Below are positions 26,173 through 33,110 of a stretch of 47,928 bases of DNA, piece after piece (the first letter of the stretch is position 1; the number at the start of each line of letters is the position of its first letter). Origin of the DNA: Ilumatobacter sp. GTDB taxonomy: Bacteria > Actinomycetota > Acidimicrobiia > Acidimicrobiales > Ilumatobacteraceae. The translations under genes and the position numbers were made by a program. The stretch spans positions 1 to 47,928 of the forward strand of contig REDU01000137.1 in assembly GCA_007693335.1 (NCBI GenBank), read 5' to 3'. The notes under the pieces were generated by a model. The model did no database searches. It was not told the origin of the DNA and saw only the letters and a list, made by a program, of their open reading frames with translations.

Positions 26173-27612
26173 ATGATCGAACTGCTGAACGGTTTCGTCG
26201 TCGAACTCCGCAACGCCGGACTGCCCGTGTCGCTCACGGAGAACCTCGACGCCATGGAGGCGGTGCAGCACATCCCGATCGAGGACCGTGAGGCGTTCAA
26301 GTACGCGCTCGGCGCCACGCTCATCAAGAACAACGCCCACTGGCGAGCATTCGAGACGGTGTTCGAGGTGTATTTCAGTCTCCGGGGTCCGGAGTACCGC
26401 ATCTCCGACGACGAAGACGCCGATGTCGACGAGATGTGGCGCGAGATGCAGGAGCAGATGCGCCAGGGCGAGGGCAAGGGCTCCGCCGGCGGTTCGATGG
26501 ACGATCTCACCCCCGAGGAGATCGCCCACATGCTGATGCGGGCGCTGCTCGACGGCGATCAGGCGATGACCAGGGCGATGGCGAAGCAGTCGGTGCAGCG
26601 TTTCGCCGGTATGGAGCCGGGTCGGCCGGTCGGTGGCACGTACTACCTGTATCGCACACTGCGGAACCTCGATCTCGACTCCATGCTCGAGAAGCTCATG
26701 GAGGCGACCCGGGAGCAGGCGGGTGGTGAGCTCACCCCGCTCGAGGAGCGGCTCGAGCGCGAGGAGTACGAAGACCGCATCGAGAAGTTCAAGGCCGAGA
26801 TCGAGGCCGAGATCCGTCGGCGCCTCGTGGCCGATCGCGGCGCCGAGGCGATGGCGAAGACGTTGCGCAAGCCCCTGCCAGAAGACGTCGAGTTCATGCA
26901 TGCGTCACGCGACGAGATGCAGTCGCTCAAGAAGGCGCTGTACCCGCTCACCCGCAAGCTGGCCGCCCGCCTCGCCCGCAAGCGCCGGCACGGCCGTAAG
27001 GGTCCGCTCGACTTCCGTAACACCGTGCGCCATTCGCTCAGCTATGGCGGGGTGCCCGCCGAGCCGAAGTTCAAGTACCCGCGACCGGCCAAGCCCGAGC
27101 TGATGGTGGTGGCCGACATCTCCGGGTCGGTGGCGGCGTTCGCCCGCTTCACGCTCATGCTCGTGTACGCGATCCAGGGTCAGTTCTCCAAGGTCCGGTC
27201 GTTCGTGTTCATCGACGGTCTCGACGAGGTCACCGAGTACTTCAAGTCGACCGAGGACATCGCCGAGGCGATCCACCGGGTGAACACCGAGGCCGATGTG
27301 GTGTGGGTGGACGGTCACTCCGACTACGGCCACGCGTTCGAGGTCTTCTGGGAACGCTACGGCAAGGACGTCGGCCCCAAGACCACGGTGCTGCTGCTCG
27401 GCGACGCCCGCAACAACTACCACGCGAGCCAATCGTGGGTGGTCAAGGAGATGGACGCCAAGGCCCGGCACGTCTACTGGCTCAATCCCGAGCCGAAGTC
27501 GTACTGGAACACGGGCGACTCCATCGTGGGCGAATACGCCAATCACACCGACGGCGTCTACGAGTGCCGCAACCTGCGCCAGCTCGAGGCGTTCGTCGAG
27601 AAGCTCGCCTGA
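26173..27612 (+). CDS. CoxE-like VWA-domain protein
   Basis: A 479-residue protein with a C-terminal von Willebrand A domain. The metal-binding MIDAS signature DISGS is at 315-319, preceded by KPELMVVA and followed by LMLVYAIQGQFSKVRSFVFIDG. The N-terminal half is helical and charged (IEDREAFKYALGATLIKN; EEEYEDR-like segments). This is the usual VWA partner of MoxR ATPases; together they remodel a client that is not identified here. The ATG at 26173 follows the ATPase stop by 19 bp, and the stop overlaps the next start (TGATG). Confidence 0.88.
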   Translation: MIELLNGFVVELRNAGLPVSLTENLDAMEAVQHIPIEDREAFKYALGATLIKNNAHWRAFETVFEVYFSLRGPEYRISDDEDADVDEMWREMQEQMRQGEGKGSAGGSMDDLTPEEIAHMLMRALLDGDQAMTRAMAKQSVQRFAGMEPGRPVGGTYYLYRTLRNLDLDSMLEKLMEATREQAGGELTPLEERLEREEYEDRIEKFKAEIEAEIRRRLVADRGAEAMAKTLRKPLPEDVEFMHASRDEMQSLKKALYPLTRKLAARLARKRRHGRKGPLDFRNTVRHSLSYGGVPAEPKFKYPRPAKPELMVVADISGSVAAFARFTLMLVYAIQGQFSKVRSFVFIDGLDEVTEYFKSTEDIAEAIHRVNTEADVVWVDGHSDYGHAFEVFWERYGKDVGPKTTVLLLGDARNNYHASQSWVVKEMDAKARHVYWLNPEPKSYWNTGDSIVGEYANHTDGVYECRNLRQLEAFVEKLA

Positions 27613-27959
27613 TGGCGTTCGGTCAGTCGTCGGGCCCCCCGGCCACCGCCCGCCAGGTGGCCGAGTTGCTCGAGCTCCTGCAGGCTGCCGGTCATACCGA
27701 CTTCCGCGATGCACGGGGTCCGATGGGATTCACCCAACGCCAGGCCAACGGCAAGTTCACCCGCGACGAGGCCGACGAGTTCATCGCTGAACTCCAGGAG
27801 GCCGAGCATGCCGCCGAGACGGGTGCCGGGCCGTCGCCGACGTCGGCGCCGGCCGAACCCGAGCGTCTCACGAAGGCCGAGCAGGCTGCCCGCGACCTCT
27901 CCGACGAGGTCCTCGCCGCCGAGCTCCAGCGCCGCGGCTGGATCGTCGTCGAACCCTGA
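27612..27959 (+). CDS. Small protein of the MoxR-VWA module, unknown
   Basis: A 115-residue soluble protein that I do not recognise. The first half is a compact helical region, ATARQVAELLELLQAAG and FTRDEADEFIAELQEAE, around a basic QRQANGKFTR patch. A Pro/Ala linker leads to a C-terminal helix, LSDEVLAAELQRRGW. The ATG overlaps the VWA stop (TGATG), so translation is coupled and the protein is probably a component or adaptor of that module. The much longer frame reading from 27303 is a shadow. It is convergent with the esterase gene, 9 bp away. Confidence 0.72.
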   Translation: MAFGQSSGPPATARQVAELLELLQAAGHTDFRDARGPMGFTQRQANGKFTRDEADEFIAELQEAEHAAETGAGPSPTSAPAEPERLTKAEQAARDLSDEVLAAELQRRGWIVVEP

Positions 27960-27968
27960 ACCCGGGGC

Positions 27969-28598
27969 TCAGGGGATGGTGGTGAGCCAGGTGCGGGCGT
28001 CGACCATCATCTCGATGCGCTGGCTGTGAGCCATCTCGTATCCCACGTCGGTCACCTGCCAGCCGGCCTCGCGCAGCGCGGTCGCTGCCGCACGGCCACG
28101 TTCGGGAGGCATGATCGTGTCCTGCTCGCCGACCTGGATCAACGCAGCTGCGCCTGAGCCGGCGCCGAGATCGAGGACGAGCCCGTCCACCTCCGGCAGG
28201 CCGCAGCACATCGCCCAGACCCCGGCGTAGCGCGGTGCGTTCACCCGGTTGGTGAGTGCCAACGCCAGGAATCCGCCCTGGGAGAAACCGCCGATCACGC
28301 ACTGCTCGGGCGTCATCCCGGCAGCGTCGAGTTCGCTCGACACGAAACCGTCGAGGAGTTCGACGGCGGCGAGGAACGACGCCGGGTCCGGACCGTCATC
28401 GGTGCGGTCGTACCACGAGGCACCGTCGGTGCCCTCGACCGGGTGCGGCGCCCGGGGGCACACGGCGCTGAACCGTTCCTCTGGATCGACCAGGGGCACG
28501 TAGGCAGCCAGGTGGTGCTGCTCGGCACTCCAGCCGTGGAGGAGGACGAGCATCCGCTCGGCGCCGTCGCGATCGATCCGGTACGTGGTGAGGGTCAC
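27969..28598 (-). CDS. Alpha/beta-hydrolase, phospholipase/carboxylesterase type
   Basis: A 209-residue serine hydrolase of the small carboxylesterase (PF02230-like) type. The nucleophile elbow is GFSQGG in VIGGFSQGGFLALAL. The catalytic Asp is in VGEQDTIMP and the His in YEMAHSQ. The oxyanion region LVLLHGWSAEQHHLA is near the N-terminus. No signal peptide, so it is cytoplasmic. The start is GTG at 28598. The substrate is not predictable. Confidence 0.87.
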   Translation of the reverse strand: MTLTTYRIDRDGAERMLVLLHGWSAEQHHLAAYVPLVDPEERFSAVCPRAPHPVEGTDGASWYDRTDDGPDPASFLAAVELLDGFVSSELDAAGMTPEQCVIGGFSQGGFLALALTNRVNAPRYAGVWAMCCGLPEVDGLVLDLGAGSGAAALIQVGEQDTIMPPERGRAAATALREAGWQVTDVGYEMAHSQRIEMMVDARTWLTTIP

Positions 28599-28626
28599 CC
28601 GACCATCGTCGCGCAGCCGAGCCGCC

Positions 28627-28668
28627 CCGGTTCAGTCACCCCGGTTCAGTCAGCCCGGTTCAGTCAGC
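28627..28668. repeat. 14-bp tandem repeat over the 3' end of the LLM gene
   Basis: Three consecutive 14-bp units, CCGGTTCAGTCACC once and CCGGTTCAGTCAGC twice, lie in the 61-bp space between the esterase start and the LLM gene. The last unit includes the LLM stop codon (28660-28662). Each unit carries TGA on the minus strand, so slippage moves the end of that gene little. Confidence 0.85.
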
Positions 28669-29823
28669 CAGCGCGATGCCGAGCCGGGGCAGCACCTCGG
28701 TGGCGGTCAGCTCCAACTGTTCGTCCATCTGCTCGCGTGTGAGCCCTGGCATGTCGAAGAACAGCACGAAGTGCTCGCAGCCGAGAACGTCGCGGTAGTC
28801 GGCGAGTGTCTCGGCCACCTCGTCGACCGAGCCGATGGCCATCATCTGCTGGGCGATCGTGTCGTCGAGCGGTGGCTTGTGGTCGAACGGCGTGGGCGAG
28901 CCATCGGGCATCGCGTACGCCCGGAACCTGCCGTAGGGCGAGAGGAACTTGATCCACTCGTCGTGGGGGTCGCGGCCGGTGCGCACGGCGTCGTCGTGGG
29001 TGCGCCCGACGTGCACGTTGATGGCGAGGCACCGGGCCTCGCCCGCTGCGAGCTCCCAACCGTGGCTGGCGGCCTGCTCGCCGAAATCCTCCCACCACTG
29101 TCTGGTCGCGGCGGGGCCGCGAGCGGGGATCACGGCGTGATGCCGCACCCGGGCGCAGTACTCGAGGGTCTTCGGGGAGGTGACCGCCTGCCAGATGTCG
29201 ATGGGGGCGATCGGCTTCGGGATCAGCGTGAGGTCCTTCACCGTGGAGCCGCGGTCGGGGATGCCGGGAGGTGGCAGCGTGAAGTGCTTGCCGGAGAACG
29301 AGAAGCGCTCCTGGGTCCAGGCCGCCTTGATGATCTCCATCGACTCCTCGAACAGCTCCCGGTTGACCCGGTCGAGTTCGGCCGACATCTCGTTGTCACC
29401 GGAGGCGACCACCCCACCGAGCGACTGGGCCTCGCGGGGCACCGTGCCACGGCCGACGCCGAACTGCATCCGGTTGTCGGTGAGGATCTGCATGGAGGCG
29501 GCGTCCTCGGCCAGGCGCAGCGGATGCCACTGCGGCACCACGTTGAACATCTGGCCCAGCCGGAGTCGCTCGGTCTCCTTGGCGAGGTGCAGGCCGAACA
29601 GGATCAGGTTGGGCGTGACCTCGTACCCCTCGTACTGGAAGTGGTGCTCGGTGAGCCACATCGTGTCGTAGCCCAGTCGGTCCATCGTTCCGGCCCAGTG
29701 CGTCAGGTTGTCGTAGCAGGCGATGACGTCGTCGTTGCCGTAGCGCCGGTCGACCGGGTCCGGACCGCCGTACCCCGCGTCGGGCATCGGCACGGAGCCG
29801 TAGAAGTTCGCATCGATCCGCAT
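28660..29823 (-). CDS. Luciferase-like (LLM) flavin-dependent oxidoreductase
   Basis: A 387-residue member of the bacterial luciferase-like TIM-barrel family that uses FMNH2 or F420H2. Family features include YDTMWLTEHHFQYEGYEVTPNLILFGLHLA at the N-terminus and RLGQMFNVVPQWHPLRLAEDAASMQILTDNRMQFGVGRG. The C-terminal IGSVDEVAETLADYRDVLGCEHFVLFFD matches the usual last barrel strands. The substrate is unknown. The ATG at 29823 is preferred over a frame that is open far upstream through guaB. No clear -10 is seen. Confidence 0.88.
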   Translation of the reverse strand: MRIDANFYGSVPMPDAGYGGPDPVDRRYGNDDVIACYDNLTHWAGTMDRLGYDTMWLTEHHFQYEGYEVTPNLILFGLHLAKETERLRLGQMFNVVPQWHPLRLAEDAASMQILTDNRMQFGVGRGTVPREAQSLGGVVASGDNEMSAELDRVNRELFEESMEIIKAAWTQERFSFSGKHFTLPPPGIPDRGSTVKDLTLIPKPIAPIDIWQAVTSPKTLEYCARVRHHAVIPARGPAATRQWWEDFGEQAASHGWELAAGEARCLAINVHVGRTHDDAVRTGRDPHDEWIKFLSPYGRFRAYAMPDGSPTPFDHKPPLDDTIAQQMMAIGSVDEVAETLADYRDVLGCEHFVLFFDMPGLTREQMDEQLELTATEVLPRLGIALAD

Positions 29824-29868
29824 GGCACCCAGTCTCGCACCCGAGGTGTTTCCGCCACATGAACGTGC

Positions 29869-29930
29869 CCACCGAACTGTCTGTGACGATCGCCCGGATT
29901 CGCCCGATCCCGACAGACAGTTCGGGGTGG
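29869..29930. repeat. Intergenic palindromic repeat, copy 3 (best palindrome)
   Basis: The arms CCGAACTGTCTGT and ACAGACAGTTCGG are exact reverse complements. They are continued by CGATCGCCCG/CGCCCGATC-type pairing around a short centre, giving a near-perfect 62-bp palindrome. It directly abuts the guaB stop codon (29931) and lies upstream of the LLM gene. It is homologous to copies 1 and 2. Confidence 0.9.
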
Positions 29931-31451
29931 TCAGGTGCCGCCGCGCTGGTAGTTGGGGGCCTCGCGGGTGATCGTGACGTCGTGGGGGTGGCTCTCCTCG
30001 CGGCCGGCGGTGGTGATCCGCATGAAGCGGGCGCCGGTGCGCAGTGCTTCGAGATCGGCGGCGCCGGCGTAGCCCATGCCGCTGCGCAGCCCGCCCACCA
30101 GCTGGTAGATCGTGTCGCCGAGCGGACCGGCGTAGGGCACGCGGCCCTCGATGCCCTCGGGGACGAGCTTCCGGCTCGCCGCCCCGACGGCCGTCGTGCC
30201 GGGGCCCGACCGTTGACTCGACGCGTAGCGATCGGCGGCCTCGCCCTGCATGGCACCCATCGACCCCATGCCGCGATAACTCTTGAACCGCCGACCCTCG
30301 AACAGCTCGGTCTCGCCGGGGCTCTCCTCGGTGCCGGCCAGCAGCGATCCGAGCATGACGGTGGATGCGCCGGCGGCGATGGCCTTCACGATGTCGCCCG
30401 AATAGGTGATGCCGCCGTCGGCCACGATGGGGATCCCGCGCTCGCGTGCCCGCCGGGTGGTGTGCCAGATGGCCGAGAGCTGCGGCATGCCGGCGCCGCT
30501 GACCACGCGGGTGGTGCAGATCGACCCGGCGCCCACGCCCACCTTCACGGCGTCGGCCCCGGCGTCGGCGAGGGCGTCGACCCCCTCTGCGGTCACCACG
30601 TTGCCGGCCGTGACGGCGAGATCGGGCCACGAGCCCTTCACCCGTTCGATGGCCTTGACCACGCCGGCCGAGTGGCCGTGGGCGGTGTCGATGGCGACGG
30701 CGTCGACACCCATCGCGACCAGTGCCTCGACGCGTGACTCGACGTCGTCACCGACGCCGATGGCGGCTGCGCAGCGGAGACGTCCGCGCCCGTCGCGTGA
30801 GGCGTTCGGGAACTCGAGGCGCTTCTGGATGTCCTTGACCGTGATGAGGCCGGCCAGGTGGCCTTCGTCGTCGACCAGTGGGAGCTTCTCGATGCGGTAC
30901 TGCTGGAGCACGGCCTTGGCCTCGTCGAGGGAGGTGCCGACCTTCGCCGTCACGAGGTGATCGGAGGTCATGAAGTCGGTCACGGGTCGGTCGAAGTCAG
31001 TGCCGCTGCAGAAGCGGATGTCGCGGTTGGTGAGGATGCCGACCAACCGGCCGTCGGGGTCGGTGATGGGCACACCGGAGAACTTGAACCGGCTCATGAG
31101 GTCTTCGGCCTCGTGGAGCAGCGCGGTGGGGGGCAGCGTGACCGGATCGGAGATCATGCCGCTCTGGCTGCGCTTGACCTTCTGGACCTCGGCCGCCTGA
31201 TCGGCGATCGACATGTTGCGGTGGATCACGCCGATCGCGCCCTGTCGGGCCATGGCGATGGCCATGCGTGCCTCGGTGACCTTGTCCATGGCCGCCGACA
31301 CCAACGGCACGGCCAGCTCGATGTCGCGGGCGAAGACCGCCGTGGTGTCGACGGCGTCGGGCAGTGTCTCGGAGTACCCGGGCACCACCACGACATCGTC
31401 GAACGTGAGGGCCTCGAAGCGGTCGAACAGGGCATCGTTGGGATGACTCAT
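29931..31451 (-). CDS. guaB: IMP dehydrogenase
   Basis: GuaB oxidises IMP to XMP, the committed step to GMP. The 506-residue protein has the catalytic domain split by two CBS domains (about 95-215: [20 protein letters not shown] and [19 protein letters not shown]). The catalytic Cys loop is [15 protein letters not shown], followed by [18 protein letters not shown], the flap with GMGSMGAMQ, and the RYASSQ region. The ATG at 31451 overlaps the purN stop by 4 nt, so guaB is the second gene of the purN unit. Palindromic repeat copy 3 follows directly. Confidence 0.97.
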   Translation of the reverse strand: MSHPNDALFDRFEALTFDDVVVVPGYSETLPDAVDTTAVFARDIELAVPLVSAAMDKVTEARMAIAMARQGAIGVIHRNMSIADQAAEVQKVKRSQSGMISDPVTLPPTALLHEAEDLMSRFKFSGVPITDPDGRLVGILTNRDIRFCSGTDFDRPVTDFMTSDHLVTAKVGTSLDEAKAVLQQYRIEKLPLVDDEGHLAGLITVKDIQKRLEFPNASRDGRGRLRCAAAIGVGDDVESRVEALVAMGVDAVAIDTAHGHSAGVVKAIERVKGSWPDLAVTAGNVVTAEGVDALADAGADAVKVGVGAGSICTTRVVSGAGMPQLSAIWHTTRRARERGIPIVADGGITYSGDIVKAIAAGASTVMLGSLLAGTEESPGETELFEGRRFKSYRGMGSMGAMQGEAADRYASSQRSGPGTTAVGAASRKLVPEGIEGRVPYAGPLGDTIYQLVGGLRSGMGYAGAADLEALRTGARFMRITTAGREESHPHDVTITREAPNYQRGGT

Positions 31452-32080
31452 GCGGTGACACCTTTCTGTGCGGAGAGTGCGGTGAGCACTGACGAGAGGG
31501 TGTGGACGAGCAGACGGTGCTCGACCTGGTGGATGCGATCGGTGAGCGACTCGAGCGTGTCGTCGGGACGGATGGTGACCTCCTCGACGGCCAACACCGG
31601 CCCGTCGTCGACACCTTCGTCGGGTACGAGGTGCACCATCACGCCGGTTCTGGTGCGCTCGCCGGCCATGGCCTCCTGCCAGGCGCGGACCACGGCCCGG
31701 GTGCCGGGGAGCTCCCCGGGCAGGGCGGGGTGCAGGTTCACGACCCGGTCGGGGAACCAGCCGAGGAAGCTCATGGTGAGCAGCCGCATCCACCCGGCCA
31801 GCACGACCACGTCGGGTCCGAAGCCCGCCACCACGTCGGCGAGCCGGGCGTCGTAGTCGGAACGGGTCTCGTCGGTGTGGACGCCCACGTGCACCGTCGG
31901 CACCCCGGCAGCGGCAGCCCGTTGGAGAGCGAGCGCGTCGGAGCGGTCGGACACCACGGCCACCACCTCGGCATCGAGCCGGCGCTCGGCGATGGCGTCG
32001 AGGATGGCCTGGAGATTCGACCCGGTGCCCGATGCCAGCACCACGATGCGCCTCGCGCTCGGGGTGGCGGAGGACCTCAT
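31448..32080 (-). CDS. purN: Phosphoribosylglycinamide formyltransferase (GART)
   Basis: PurN transfers a formyl group from 10-formyl-THF to GAR, step 3 of purine synthesis. The N-terminus [21 protein letters not shown] is the family nucleotide-binding start. Catalytic Asn and His lie in [15 protein letters not shown], and the Asp in [15 protein letters not shown]. 210 residues, normal length. The open frame runs far upstream; the ATG at 32080, six bases after TACCGT, is the real start. A 17-bp motif shared with the purSL promoter lies 41 nt upstream. Confidence 0.95.
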   Translation of the reverse strand: MRSSATPSARRIVVLASGTGSNLQAILDAIAERRLDAEVVAVVSDRSDALALQRAAAAGVPTVHVGVHTDETRSDYDARLADVVAGFGPDVVVLAGWMRLLTMSFLGWFPDRVVNLHPALPGELPGTRAVVRAWQEAMAGERTRTGVMVHLVPDEGVDDGPVLAVEEVTIRPDDTLESLTDRIHQVEHRLLVHTLSSVLTALSAQKGVTA

Positions 32081-32086
32081 GGGTCC

Positions 32087-32137
32087 ACGGTACGCGCCAT
32101 CGGGCCGACGAGCGCGCCGGTTGGACGAAATGTCAGC
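32087..32137 (-). promoter_or_regulatory. purN-guaB promoter with putative purine operator
   Basis: On the minus strand the -10 TACCGT (32087-32092) lies 6 nt before the purN ATG. The 17-mer GCTGACATTTCGTCCAA (32121-32137) lies 28 bp upstream of the -10. The same 17-mer occurs once more in the window, at the same distance from the start of purSL. No good -35 is present, which fits an activator-dependent promoter. Confidence 0.65.
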
Positions 32138-32228
32138 GATCCCCGGATCATCTGCGTGCATCCGTGCCCGTGGTGGACGTGGCCGATCGAACGCGCGAGT
32201 GTGGACGCAGGGAGAAGGGAGGCCCACC

Positions 32229-33059
32229 ATGGGTGATCGACGACGGAGACGGTTGGGACGAATCGGGATCCTGGGGGTCGTGGGCCTCGCGCTCTCGGCC
32301 TGCGGCGCGGACCCGGCACCCTCGGCCGAGCCCGCGCAGCTCGAGCCAGCGCAGCTCGAGGCCGTACCTGCTCTCCCGGAGCAGGCCGACCGTTCGGCAC
32401 CGGCGGTCGATGTGGTGGTCCCCGAGGTCACGCCCGATCCGGCGCAGCAGGAACTCGTCCAGCCAGCGATCTGGCCGGCGGCCGACGTGGTGTTCGCCAC
32501 GCCCGAGGAGGCGGCAGCCGACTTCGTGTCCGCGGTCCTCATCTCGGAGGGCGAACCGGTGCTCGGTGAGTTCCTGCAGGGCGATTCGCGCAGCGGCGAG
32601 ATCGCGGTGCTGTTCGCCGGCGAGACGGGAGATCTGGATCCACCGCAGGAGATGGGCATCCTCGGTCTGCGCCAGATCGGCCCGACCGACGGCTGGTACG
32701 TGATCTTTGCCATCAGTGACGGTGTCGTGATCGACGCTCCGTCCGCGTTGCAGGAGGTTCCTGCAGGCACCGTCACCGTCTCGGGTGAAGGCCGCGGCTT
32801 CGAGGGCACGCTGGCCGTGTCGGCCTTCCCGCCCGGCGACGCCGCCGCGACGTTCGATCTCCAGATCGGTGCCGGCGGTGCGTTCGGAGACCTCGAGCCG
32901 TACAGCGTCGAACTCGACCTCTCCGGGGCTGCGAGTGGCGACGTCGTGGTGATCCTCGTGCAGGGTGACACCGGACTCGGCGCCGACCCGGGCACCTTCG
33001 GGGCGTTCCCGATCGTGATCACTGCGCCGCCGACGGAGACGCTCCCGCCGACGAAGTGA
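32229..33059 (+). CDS. Secreted lipoprotein with Gmad2-like C-terminal domain
   Basis: A 276-residue predicted lipoprotein. A basic N-terminus and hydrophobic helix lead to the lipobox LSAC with Cys25 as the lipidated residue. A Pro/Ala/Glu-rich linker with a duplicated PAQLE follows. Then comes a region with DGWYVIFAISDGVVIDAP, and a C-terminal beta-rich part (about 180-270: VTVSGEGRGFEGTLAVSAF) that resembles the Gmad2 immunoglobulin-like domain known from spore-germination and cell-surface proteins. AGGGAGAAGGGAGG upstream is a strong ribosome binding site for the ATG at 32229. It is divergent from purN and convergent with purDM. Confidence 0.75.
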   Translation: MGDRRRRRLGRIGILGVVGLALSACGADPAPSAEPAQLEPAQLEAVPALPEQADRSAPAVDVVVPEVTPDPAQQELVQPAIWPAADVVFATPEEAAADFVSAVLISEGEPVLGEFLQGDSRSGEIAVLFAGETGDLDPPQEMGILGLRQIGPTDGWYVIFAISDGVVIDAPSALQEVPAGTVTVSGEGRGFEGTLAVSAFPPGDAAATFDLQIGAGGAFGDLEPYSVELDLSGAASGDVVVILVQGDTGLGADPGTFGAFPIVITAPPTETLPPTK

Positions 33060-33081
33060 CGATGCTGCAGCCAGCGCATCG
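33060..33081. terminator. Small stem-loop between convergent lipoprotein and purDM genes
   Basis: CGATGC and GCATCG form a perfect 6-bp stem with a 10-nt loop, starting one base after the lipoprotein stop. It is 29 bp from the purDM stop. Too short to be certain; the remainder of this 51-bp gap shows nothing else. Confidence 0.3.
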
Positions 33082-33110
33082 CTGACGAGATCCGTCGGAA
33101 CGGTGGGCGT

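Noticed and set aside
25272-27612. Naming the MoxR and VWA genes coxD and coxE
   Set aside because: No CO dehydrogenase structural genes are in the window, and these families serve many clients, so the specific symbols are not supported.
31448-33079. PurN with a 330-residue N-terminal extension
   Set aside because: The extension is antisense to the lipoprotein gene and lacks motifs. The -10 and ATG at 32080 explain the start.
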